From contig JAWKUK010000018.1 of NCBI GenBank assembly GCA_041398605.1, positions 112,668-176,667 on the forward strand: DNA of 64,000 nt. Reading direction: 5' to 3'. How positions within the stretch are numbered: the stretch's first letter is position 1; each line of letters starts with the position of its first letter. Position numbers and translations under genes: made by a program. The stretch is from JAWKUK01 sp041398605. Lineage in GTDB: Bacteria > Planctomycetota > UBA1135 > GCA-002686595. This document shows positions 19,801 to 26,325 of this stretch, one piece after another. Under the pieces are notes generated by a model that worked only from the letters and a program-made list of their open reading frames with translations, did no database searches and was not told the origin of the DNA.

Positions 19801-22768
19801 CGATCGCCCCCTCTTGATCTCCCGCGGCGCGCCGCAGCGCCGCCCGTCGCTGGAGCATCTCTGGGGTCTCGCCGCGCAGCTCGATAAGCCGCGAGAGCGC
19901 CTCGTCCGCCGCGGCGTGGTCGCCTAGATCGCTCTTGAGCCCGATGGAACGCTCAAGGAGTCCTTGGTCGTCGGGCGCGCGCGCCAGCTCTTCATCGAGC
20001 AGCGCAGTGGCCCGCTCGAAGAGCCCCTCGCGCCGGTATACGGCCAGCACTTGCAGGCGATCCGTGACCTGCAGCAGCGACTCTTCAGCAGCGGGCAGGT
20101 CGCCGGCGCGTAGCTGGCACTCGGCCGAGCGCAGCAGCAAGCGATCGCGGTCTCCATCGGGCAGCCGCAAGAGCGCCGCGTAGTCGGCCAGCGCCGCGTC
20201 ATAGCGCATCAGCTCGGTGTACAGCTCCGCGCGCTCGGTGAGCAACACGACGTCGGCCGGACGATAGTTCAAGAGCTCGTCGATGAGGTCGATCGCGAGC
20301 TGGTGCTCACGCTCGCGGACGAAGAGGTCGATCAGCGCCAAGGATCGCTGTGAATCGAACGGGTTCGCGCGCACCGCCCCGCGTAGCCGCTCGATCTCTT
20401 CGCGGACCTCGCCGCGCTCGTCGAGCTGCTCATAGAGCCAAGCGCGCGCGCGCTCGGCGAGCCCCTCATCGTCGCTCGCGGCCGCCGCGACGGCGAGCTC
20501 GTGCGCGAGCTCCCTGCCCCGTGGCTCTTCATCGACGCTCGCGACCACCAGGAGGTCGGCGAGCGCGAGCCGCGCCTCGGCGTCGTCCGGGCGCAGGCGC
20601 AGGACCTGCCGCAGGCACTCGCGCGCGCGCGGGAGGTCGCCGAGGGCTTGGAAGGCGCGCGCGACCTCGCGGAAGGTCGCGGGGTTGTCCGGCGAGAGCG
20701 CGAGTGATTCGTCCAAGCACTGCGCCGCCGCGTCGTGGTCGCCGAGGCGTGTATACAAGCGAGCGAGCTCGCCGAGCCAGCGCCCGCGCTGCCGCGGCTG
20801 ATGCACCATCAGCGCTCGAAAGCGCGCGACGGCCGAGTCGTCGTTGCCGCTGCGCTCGTCGAGCTGCGCCGCCATGAGCCACGCGGCCTCGTGGCTCGGG
20901 TTTATGGCGAGCAGCGCGTCGAGGTGCGCGAGCGCCTCGTCGTAACGGCGCCGCTCGTTCGCCGCGAGGGCGGCGAGGTAGCGCGCTGCGCGGTCATTGG
21001 GGTTCGCGTTGAGCCGCTCTTCTTCTTCGAGCTGGAACGCGGCGATGCGGTCGCGGTTCATGCGCACGAGGCGCTGGGCGGCGTCGCGCGCGGTCGTCGC
21101 GTCGGCGGAGGTCTCGACGACCTGCCGCAGCAGCGTTGCGGCGCGCTCGGGGTCGCCAGCGCGCCGCGCGTGCTCCGCGACGGCGTTGATCAGGCGCGGG
21201 TCGCCTGGGCGCAGCGCGAGCGCGCGCTCGTACGCTTGGCTCGCGCGCGCGTGGTCGCGGAACGCGGCCGCGATCGCAGCCAACGTCTCCAGGCGCGCCG
21301 GGTCGTCCGCCGCCGCGGCCTCTGCGCGGTCGAGCACGGCGGGGACGTCGTCGCGGCGCCCGTTGCGCGTCAGCAGCCGCGCGAGCTCGTCGTAGTGACC
21401 GAGCTCTCGCGGCTCGAGCTGGATCGCGCGCTCGATCAGCTCGATCGCGCCGTCGAGCAGCCCGTGGTGCGCGTGCAAGGCCGCGAGCCGCAGGCAGAGG
21501 CCCGGGTCTGCGAGGCGCTCATCGAGGCTCTTCTGCCATTGGAGCCTTGCCTGCTCCAAGCGCCCGCTGGCCGCGAACACTTGGCCGAGCTCGATGTACA
21601 GCTCGAGCTCGCTCGGGTGCTGCTCGATCAAACGCTGGAGCTCGCTGACGCGCGCGTCGTCGTCCTTTTGCACCGCGAACACGGCGAGCAGCTGCCGCCC
21701 GAGGTCCAGGTCGGCTGCGAAGTCGCGTGTCGCGTCCTGCAGCGTCGCGCGCGCGCCCGCGACGTCGCGCATGGCGATCTGGGTGCGCGCGAGCAGCGCG
21801 CGGCGGTCGACGTCGTCGCGGCGCGATTCGAGCGCGAGGGTGAGCTCGCTCGCGAAGGCTGTCAGCGTGCCCTCGCGCGTATGCACGGACAAGAGGCGCT
21901 CTTGTAGCTGTTGCTTCAGCCAGTGCCCGCGGCCGAGGAGGTCGTACGCAGCGCCGTAGGCCTCGAGCGCCGCCTTCGGGTCGGAGCGCCGCTCGTTCAA
22001 TTGGCCGATCGCAGCGAGCGCGCGACAGCGCCGTGGCGTGTCGTCGCCCGCGATCGTGAGCGCGTCCGAGTACCTCTCTTGGGCCTCATCCAGCAGGCCG
22101 GCGCGCGCGAGGCGCTCGGCGACATCGAGCGCGAGGTCGAAGCTCCTGGGGTCCACCGCGGCGAGGTCGTCGAACGCGCGCGCGGCCCGCGCGCGGTCGC
22201 CGCTGCGTAGGGCGGCCTCGGCGCGCAACGTATGCAGGCGCTCCATCGCACGCGCGTCGATCGTCGCCGCAGAGGCCGCCGCAGCAGCGACCGCATCGAG
22301 CGCCTCCAGCCCGGCCTCGACCTGGCCGGTCTCCAGCAAGAGCTCGCCGCGCAGTTGGCGCAGGGCGCGCGCGAAGTCGGCCGCACCAGCGCCAGCGGGC
22401 TCGCTGTCCCGGAGCGCGTCGAGGGTCGCGAGGGCCTTCGCAGCGCGGTCCGTTCGCGCATAGAGCCGCGCCAGGATCACGCGCTGCGCAGGCGTGGCGC
22501 CGCCCTCGGCGATCCGAGCCTCCAGCTCGTCGACGAGCCCGCCGAGCGCGTTCCGCTCGACCGCGGCCGCCACGAGCCGCTCGAAGCCTTGTTCGTGGAA
22601 CGGCTTCTGCTCCAAGTACGCGCGAAACCGCTCCAGGGCGCGCTCCGCGGCATCCTGAGACGACTGCGTGGGCGCGACGCTCGGCGTTGCCCTGCTCGGA
22701 CGTGTGAGGCCGAGCGGTGAAAGGAGCAGGAGGAGCGAGACGTAGGTGGCAGCGCGGAGACAGGACAT
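13835..22768 (-). CDS. giant secreted TPR-repeat protein (about 2,977 aa)
   Basis: One uninterrupted frame encodes a protein of about 2,977 residues. The ATG at 22768 gives a signal sequence (MSCLRAATYVSLLLLLSPLG, then TRPSRA); the frame stays open upstream to 24691, but that part runs antisense through the next gene and is rejected. Residues from about 35 to 1000 are dense TPR-type helix pairs (for example LYIELGQVFAASGRLEQARL and HYDELARLLTRNGRRDDVPA); the middle and C-terminal parts keep the pattern less regularly. A Gly-Leu-Ser-Ala-Ser repeat lies near 17717-17761. Between 14723 and 14803 the frame yields an Arg/Pro-rich stretch while another frame gives a clean TPR segment, so two compensating indels are likely. 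No catalytic domain is seen. The role is probably a periplasmic or surface scaffold; the partner is unknown. It is divergent from the esterase-like gene at 23096. Confidence 0.8.
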   Translation of the reverse strand: MSCLRAATYVSLLLLLSPLGLTRPSRATPSVAPTQSSQDAAERALERFRAYLEQKPFHEQGFERLVAAAVERNALGGLVDELEARIAEGGATPAQRVILARLYARTDRAAKALATLDALRDSEPAGAGAADFARALRQLRGELLLETGQVEAGLEALDAVAAAAASAATIDARAMERLHTLRAEAALRSGDRARAARAFDDLAAVDPRSFDLALDVAERLARAGLLDEAQERYSDALTIAGDDTPRRCRALAAIGQLNERRSDPKAALEAYGAAYDLLGRGHWLKQQLQERLLSVHTREGTLTAFASELTLALESRRDDVDRRALLARTQIAMRDVAGARATLQDATRDFAADLDLGRQLLAVFAVQKDDDARVSELQRLIEQHPSELELYIELGQVFAASGRLEQARLQWQKSLDERLADPGLCLRLAALHAHHGLLDGAIELIERAIQLEPRELGHYDELARLLTRNGRRDDVPAVLDRAEAAAADDPARLETLAAIAAAFRDHARASQAYERALALRPGDPRLINAVAEHARRAGDPERAATLLRQVVETSADATTARDAAQRLVRMNRDRIAAFQLEEEERLNANPNDRAARYLAALAANERRRYDEALAHLDALLAINPSHEAAWLMAAQLDERSGNDDSAVARFRALMVHQPRQRGRWLGELARLYTRLGDHDAAAQCLDESLALSPDNPATFREVARAFQALGDLPRARECLRQVLRLRPDDAEARLALADLLVVASVDEEPRGRELAHELAVAAAASDDEGLAERARAWLYEQLDERGEVREEIERLRGAVRANPFDSQRSLALIDLFVREREHQLAIDLIDELLNYRPADVVLLTERAELYTELMRYDAALADYAALLRLPDGDRDRLLLRSAECQLRAGDLPAAEESLLQVTDRLQVLAVYRREGLFERATALLDEELARAPDDQGLLERSIGLKSDLGDHAAADEALSRLIELRGETPEMLQRRAALRRAAGDQEGAIDALVQALLAVEAAVGPAGDAARSLSKTAKRAVSAELAREQRGVADVRGHVYQTLGWDFEAEVLARAAKQAPTREPVVAAAFSSLMTNGRYAEAATLLAASRSELEAGRCAVGYSVERWKRILASRDRLLMRRDPVRVAARMAELEAALEGGAEELTPNRIKELAAIHRERGDLESLLTLYESAAERFPNDLRNASAVATLRLELGDFEGAIVDLRALLAGDGLTSAIDPLRPNRKDRERLERRLPAELVPRVTDETVLRYRRLSANAGFDGAWTAGQRPRREDVQFALSAALGEAGALDEARALLAALEPDHQEHVSRAALVLRAYQRLELEEDVARLTASTRAALLATANDPVLRHVLDFDPPARALMVAYGEELLAGGELALGYELATRWGGASAAAQAAARIDDRAALRAALADRWRTSRSALGPAEGAHAAEQVNPVDADFVSDQGLVYLQYLVLENDLTTAKEVLDELMRLAPQSSPLAIAAAQLAMDRGAFDEARETLEQVKLLQIEEARRTGVTPPPTTYNLLSPSDDSEPLSPVYGLKPPRIPAPAGSTGTFFGELADANGFASTKYVDTWFPWDVETALAAVAWETRDWRAFGERLERMLAASSNAKYWIQWELRAAAQTVAADATSLPLWKVVYELDPSVADSLLGYGEALEAAGQADEALRLYRKATVGPSASGLSASGLSASGSSASSLSRELTARITRLDPASVQAAPSLEELATTVAADPKNVALRRTLLARLLEDRRFEEALQHADVLVPLAPHLDEVVAACGEAYFLAGAEAEFIALMRPRLARTKDDDQRIALGARLAHLLMNAGDEAGASDVLAQAFGSIAAGERTAAGFWLQRGEVERAQQELARLRDTSTTLSPWLREHLTEALEALSDTPDLTAEFSLAALDAHWEEAGSRALVDRATLDCIERCIRPLGGPNTGGGDARAQGAAATLEERAAALEGARAQLLRAYAQRLRGSHEGFEDALVELGTAARGAREVALAAVTYARERGAYGRARDLLTRITAAVTPSARRLVETPIGVLDEQAALEVELSALELASASAGDDPVTVVAAREAAVLRWRAALKQAPEALLTLTYAAGFEDAAREVLAEIDAAGEGGESPAYISSEPALLAAIALDEASGGAEVAFDRLLAAEQLRPALEGSPRQRALTRLGRELGRGEALRDAALRQRAAQQDDVDVARRALELVAEVDGVRAALELALEWPAQGNEWRGMWSELAEAAQALESGAGALGGHVEHALERKLLERARAARPNSFAYSNSMWRLLRLMLEAEEVEAARALVKTIPKENDAWVRANVVRYLSANGQEEFALELLSDAGSRSTLAANELELLLSLERFDEALAVILAEGGVNPWQLDAALDGSARAGLSGSAAFDAALESARTQFAAPGEGDARVRALERLVLLERLEFDEDDVRRLTGLEALAQARPHHPYVVAWLPSLLCNADRRQEARALVGRALDTEQRLAACGRSADGRAASQLGALLRKLTLQLGSKGQLVDQLSHTPERRFGSPNGALYNLYNLKQFSNLFDMAGWTLWTHGLVDEAREQFSRLGRPSAARNDFHWQTALTAELRSGDVEYALEAAFTAVQQGVRQAPELCARLFAEVERLDDLEARATAAATRDDAAQGAGAARLSPELYGALQREIALQRGDRGRSSRSHGRPWPTAPRTPGPAKRWPPRLTAGDYGAAYTLALEAVEVRARTLFQARAATNDEGSVTWSEGGPVRFEYGVAPRGLDAAASLRTTSGGLGTIGYISVEDEEPEAQRVAIAPLRDLRAELAYLCGRNDEARAFEAERIARLRAGDGADARVPRARLATTYAAFELPLLDAEAERLLLEEWGSMEALGRRADLAWIAEQLTSLARRRADAGSAAHWASKALELRGSEAAKPSKTRQALTQLEDGDAAGALALFLEVDAEARLNGAWPVRGGEFAHGLAQARAAVEGLTTARPELLRAVAAYPSHARAGRSRELLGGR
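17717..17761 (-). repeat. three in-frame copies of a 15-bp repeat
   Basis: The 15-bp unit GCCCGAAGCGCTCAG (plus strand, with small variations) occurs at 17717-17731, 17732-17746 and 17747-17761 inside the giant TPR gene. It encodes repeated Gly-Leu-Ser-Ala-Ser in a linker between helical repeats and preserves the frame. Confidence 0.8.
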
Positions 22769-23095
22769 GCAGTGCGTCGCGAGGCTGGGGCGGCTACGGG
22801 GGCTGCGGTCGCCGCCAGAGTGGCTAGATCTAGGATACGGGCGGGTCAGCCCGGCATGCGGGCGCAGCGAGAGGACCTCGCGCGGCCCTCGCGCGGCCCT
22901 CGCGCGGCCCGCGACGGGGCCCGCGACGGGGCCCGCGACGGGGCCCGCGAAGGGGCCCGCGAAGGGGCCCGCGAAGGGGCCCGCGAAGGGGCCCGCGACG
23001 GGGCGAGGGCGCGAGGCCGCGGGTGGTTCCAAGGAATCCGAGGGGGGCGCGCACGTGTTTGGTGCACCCTGTTGCTGCCCTCCTTGCATCGAACT
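22769..23095. other. divergent intergenic region of 327 bp
   Basis: This is the space between the start of the giant TPR gene (minus) and the start of the tandem esterase-like gene (plus), so promoters for both should be here. Its centre is occupied by the 11-bp and 12-bp minisatellites at 22876-23002. Outside the repeats no convincing promoter hexamers or hairpins stood out. Confidence 0.6.
22876..23002. repeat. compound minisatellite: 3 x 11 bp then 8 x 12 bp
   Basis: Three copies of CCTCGCGCGGC (22876-22908) run into eight copies of GGCCCGCGAMGG (22907-23002). In the 12-bp array the variable base gives the order C,C,C,A,A,A,A,C along the plus strand, so the array has an internal block structure that suggests duplication of variant units. 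The sequence is almost all G and C and could form stable secondary structure in RNA or single-stranded DNA. It is not CRISPR: there are no spacers. Confidence 0.95.
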
Positions 23096-24772
23096 ATGGA
23101 CTACGTTTCTCGCGTCACGCGCCTCCACTCTGTTTCTTTGGCACTGATCGCAGCGCTCCTGTCGTTTGCCACCGCGGCGCGCGGTTTGGCCCAGGAGGAC
23201 GACCAGACGTTGCGCGTGTTCCTCTTTGCAGGGCAGTCGAACATGGTCGGCTCCGACTCGAAGGTGGGCGACATCGAGCGCTTTCCGCCCTTCGTAGGGC
23301 TCGCTGAGCCGCAGCGTGGCGTGCGCTTCTCCTATTGCCTCGGGCGCGAGGAGAAGCGCCGCTCCGAGGGCTGGGTGGACCTGCAGCCGGTGGACGGTGT
23401 CGTCGGCCCGGAGCTGAGCTTTGCGCGGGAGGTCACGCGCGCGATCAAGGCGCCGATCGCGATCATCAAGGTCGCAGCCGGCGGCACGCACCTCGATGGC
23501 GATTGGAACCCTGACGCGCCGCGCGGCTTTGCCATGTACCCGTTGGCGCTCGAGCACGTGCGCGCCGCGCTCGCGGAGCTTGACCGCCGGAAGGTCCGCT
23601 ATCGCCTCGAGGGGTTCATGTGGCACCAGGGGGAGAACGACATGTTCGAGCCGGGCGCGATGCCGAAGTACGGCGCCAACCTGAAGAGCTTCCTCGCCAG
23701 TTGGCGGCGAGACCTCGACGCGCCGGGCCTGCGCTTCTACATCGGCGAGCTGTGCACGAAGACGATCTGGGGGATGGACCTGCGCTCGAGCATGTACGCG
23801 ATCAGCGTGGGCCAGCGCGAGGTCACCGACGCGGACCCGCTGGCGGACTATGTGCCGACGTCGCACGTCGGCGTCGAGATCGGCGGCGGCGTGGGCCTGC
23901 ACTATCACTACGGGACGCTCGGGCAGCTGGAGCATGGCGTGAACTACGCCGACGCCTACCTGCGCAATATCGGCGTCGCGCGGGGCGCGGCGCGCCCCCT
24001 TGCGGCGTGGCCTTATCCGAAGGCCAGCCCGGTGAAGCTCTTCGTCCTGGCGGGGCACCGCAACATGGAGGGCGAGCGCGCGTTTGTGCAGGACCTGCGC
24101 GCGCTCGGGCAGGCAGCCCTCGCGAAGGACAATCCGAAGATCGCCTACAAGTACGACGTCGGCGGCGGGTATCGAGTCTCCGATGGCTGGGAGCCATTGG
24201 GTCCGGCGGGCAGCTACGACACGTTCGGCCCTGAGCTCAGCTTCGGCAAGCGGCTGGCGGGCAAGGAGCGCGGGAACATTGCGATCGCGAAGTTCACACA
24301 CAGCGGCTCGCAGATCATCGATTGGACGCCGGCCGGCAGCGAGGCGGTCTCGCGCAACCTCTACCCGAGCTTCCTCGCGTTCGTGCGGGGCGCGGTCGAC
24401 GACCTGAAGGCCCACGGCCACGACGTGGAGCTCGCGGGCGTCTTCTACCACTTGGGCGAGAACGACATGTCCTACGGACCCTTCCGCGCGGGCGCTGTGA
24501 AGAACCTCGCGGCGTGGATCGCCGCGACGCGCACGGACCTCGACATGCCTGAGCTGCGCTGGTTCGTCAGCCAACAGCGACCGACGGACGACGAGAGCGT
24601 CAACCGCATCGATGTCACCTCTGAGCTGCAGCGGCTCATCTCTGCCGATCCGCACGCGTTCCGCATAGACGCCTTCGAGCTCCCTGGGCAAGAGCAGCAG
24701 CTCGTGCTGACGACGGCGGGCGTGATCGCCTTGGGCGACGCGCTGGCCGACGGCTACCTGAAGGCGCGTTGA
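23096..24772 (+). CDS. secreted protein with two sialate O-acetylesterase-like (SASA) domains
   Basis: A 558-residue exported protein with signal peptide (LHSVSLALIAALLSFATAAR). Two SGNH-type SASA domains lie in tandem. Domain 1 (about 37-305) has the nucleophile motif FAGQSNMVGS with Ser48, VVGPELSF, and the block WHQGENDMF at 176-184. Domain 2 (about 310-558) repeats these as LAGHRNMEGE, TFGPELSF and YHLGENDMS; the nucleophile serine is replaced by Arg322, so this copy is probably not catalytic. Family members remove acetyl groups from sialic acids or other sugars. The ATG at 23096 is chosen because the signal peptide follows; the frame upstream translates the minisatellite. A sialidase locus lies 31 kb away in the window. 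It ends in a convergent arrangement with the next gene. Confidence 0.85.
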   Translation: MDYVSRVTRLHSVSLALIAALLSFATAARGLAQEDDQTLRVFLFAGQSNMVGSDSKVGDIERFPPFVGLAEPQRGVRFSYCLGREEKRRSEGWVDLQPVDGVVGPELSFAREVTRAIKAPIAIIKVAAGGTHLDGDWNPDAPRGFAMYPLALEHVRAALAELDRRKVRYRLEGFMWHQGENDMFEPGAMPKYGANLKSFLASWRRDLDAPGLRFYIGELCTKTIWGMDLRSSMYAISVGQREVTDADPLADYVPTSHVGVEIGGGVGLHYHYGTLGQLEHGVNYADAYLRNIGVARGAARPLAAWPYPKASPVKLFVLAGHRNMEGERAFVQDLRALGQAALAKDNPKIAYKYDVGGGYRVSDGWEPLGPAGSYDTFGPELSFGKRLAGKERGNIAIAKFTHSGSQIIDWTPAGSEAVSRNLYPSFLAFVRGAVDDLKAHGHDVELAGVFYHLGENDMSYGPFRAGAVKNLAAWIAATRTDLDMPELRWFVSQQRPTDDESVNRIDVTSELQRLISADPHAFRIDAFELPGQEQQLVLTTAGVIALGDALADGYLKAR

Positions 24773-24805
24773 CCGTGACCGTCGGTGGATACGAGGCTGA
24801 CAAGG

Positions 24806-24833
24806 CGAGCGCGAGCGTCCGCTCTCGCGCTCG
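24806..24833. terminator. hairpin in a convergent gap
   Basis: CGAGCGCGAG (24806-24815) and CTCGCGCTCG (24824-24833) form a perfect 10-bp stem with an 8-base loop, between the convergent esterase-like gene and the minus-strand secreted protein. There is no T tract on either side, so a factor-independent role is uncertain. Confidence 0.5.
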
Positions 24834-24846
24834 TCCAGCGCGCGGG

Positions 24847-25836
24847 CTATTGGAACGTCACGGAGAGGGCGCGAGTGAAGTTCGAGGTCGTGGGCCCCGC
24901 GGGATCATTGTCGCGGTGCCATAGCTGGAAGTTCCAGGTCTGCCCAGCCTGCACGGCGACGGCGCCGACGGGGGTCGGCAGATGGCCGAGATCGATCGGC
25001 AGCGCGATCTCGCCGCCGAAGTCAGTGGCCTTGATCTGCCCTGGCGCGGAGAAGCGCCCGACCTCGCCGGAGAGGCACAGGTTGCCCATGCTGCCGCCTG
25101 GGTTGGCGACGAACCCCTGGGTCGCGCTGACGAGGAAGTAGCCGACGCTTTGGTTCGGCAGCTGCGACGCGACGAGCGTCAGGTCATTGTCCGCGGGTGT
25201 GTCGGAGCCGAACGCGGACAGGAGGCCTGTGCTGCCCGAGGAGTTCGGCGCCGCGGTGCAATAGAGCGCGCCAAGCGCGCCACCCGGCGCCGCGGCGAAG
25301 GTCACGGTATCGAGGTCGATGTTCACCGCGCCCTGGGGGCTCCAGATCCGAAAGGTCGACACGAAGCCCGTCGCCTGCACGCTCGTCCCGATCAGCGCCG
25401 CCCAGTCCCGTGTGTTCCAGGTCTGCCCCGAGGCGTCCGAGAGGAAGACCTGGAACTGCGTCGTTGTGTCCGTCGCCAGCGTCGACGCCAGGGACACGTA
25501 GTCGCCGTACCAGACCGCGTCGTTGCCTAGGTGAACGGTCTGGCCCGAGGTGAACGCGAGTCCATCGGTGTTGGCGCCGACGGCCAAGGAGGACGAAGGC
25601 CAGTTGAGCGCGCCCAAGACCAGGTTGAAGGGCAATTGGTTCGCGAGCTCGACGTCAACGACCAGTGTTACCGCGTCGCCGACCGCGGCGCCTGCGAACG
25701 GAGCCGTCGCGACGCCGCCGTTCTCGAACGACGAGACGGTCCCCGTACAGGTGACGCGCACGTCCTCGGCGAGCGCGAGAGCGGAGCTAGCGAGCGATGC
25801 GGCGGCCAGGGCGGCGAGGTGTCTCTGCAGGTTCAT
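24847..25836 (-). CDS. secreted protein with planctomycete-type C-terminal domain
   Basis: The 329-residue product has a signal peptide (MNLQRHLAALAAASLASSAL then ALAEDV). Residues about 25-180 are beta-rich (VRVTCTGTVSSFENGG... FRIWSPQGAVNIDLDTVTF) without a family I recognise; the pattern is like secreted proteins carrying choice-of-anchor sorting signals. The last 130 residues are the shared domain of this genome: YCTAAPNSSGS, VSATQGFVANPGGSMGNLC, GRFSAPGQI, HLPTPVGAVAVQAGQTWNFQ and LWHRD. The start at 25836 is chosen for the signal peptide; 66 in-frame upstream residues lack it. It is likely an exported or surface protein; no enzymatic motif is visible. Confidence 0.75.
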   Translation of the reverse strand: MNLQRHLAALAAASLASSALALAEDVRVTCTGTVSSFENGGVATAPFAGAAVGDAVTLVVDVELANQLPFNLVLGALNWPSSSLAVGANTDGLAFTSGQTVHLGNDAVWYGDYVSLASTLATDTTTQFQVFLSDASGQTWNTRDWAALIGTSVQATGFVSTFRIWSPQGAVNIDLDTVTFAAAPGGALGALYCTAAPNSSGSTGLLSAFGSDTPADNDLTLVASQLPNQSVGYFLVSATQGFVANPGGSMGNLCLSGEVGRFSAPGQIKATDFGGEIALPIDLGHLPTPVGAVAVQAGQTWNFQLWHRDNDPAGPTTSNFTRALSVTFQ

Positions 25837-26325
25837 GTGAGCCTCGTAGTGGAATGGTCGCTGCGAGCGGTGTTGCTGCAGGCGTTCCCCGTCGTGCAAG
25901 TCGCATGCCGCTCTCCTGGGCTCGTGAGGGGGGGTCTGCACGGATTGGAGTGCGCAAGCGCTCGTTTGCGGGGCCTGACTCCGTAATGGGTTCGTTCGAT
26001 CGCTTGGCGGGAGCCATACATGTCTGGGTCGCACGTCCAGTCACCCGGGTGGCTCAATGGGGGGTGTGTATTGGAGCACCGCCTCCGGCGGGAGCCCGAA
26101 CACGTGCGCGATTTGGAAGGCGAGCTCGAGCGAGGCCGCGTACTTCGCGCCCTCGATCGCGACGATACTCCTTCAGGGCTTGCCCGGATCGCTGGCCTGC
26201 CCTGCTGGGGCCTCTTTCCGGACAGGTGGCCCCGTGGCCCCATGGCGGCGTGGCCCGCGGCAGGAAATCGGCGCCGGAGCCGCATTCGCCGGTTCCACCC
26301 GGCGTGCACCGACCGAGCGCGCGCG
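25837..26325. other. 489-bp gap with an HTH gene remnant
   Basis: No intact gene fits here. The gap holds the leader of the secreted-protein gene on the minus strand, a remnant of an XRE-type regulator at 26041-26169, and otherwise sequence without clear coding or structural signals. Confidence 0.55.
26041..26169 (-). pseudogene. remnant of an XRE-family HTH regulator (C-terminal 42 codons)
   Basis: Reading the minus strand from 26169 gives 42 codons ending in TGA: SIVAIEGAKYAASLELAF, then QIAHVFGLPPEAVLQYTPP. This matches the second half of small XRE/Cro-type regulators of the YgzD kind, whose usual text is (R)QTI.AIE.GKY.PSLELAF.IA..FG..IEE.F. The first half, with the start codon and recognition-helix lead-in (WSQ.DLA..LGVSR), is missing, and a stop codon stands two codons upstream of the matching part in the same frame. 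It is therefore read as a truncated, dead gene. Confidence 0.6.

Noticed and set aside
22876..23002. Possible CRISPR array
   Set aside because: Units are 11-12 bp and directly joined; there are no spacers and no cas genes.
22769..24691. Upstream extension of the giant TPR gene on the minus strand
   Set aside because: It runs antisense through the esterase-like gene, has no TPR pattern, and a signal peptide starts at 22768.
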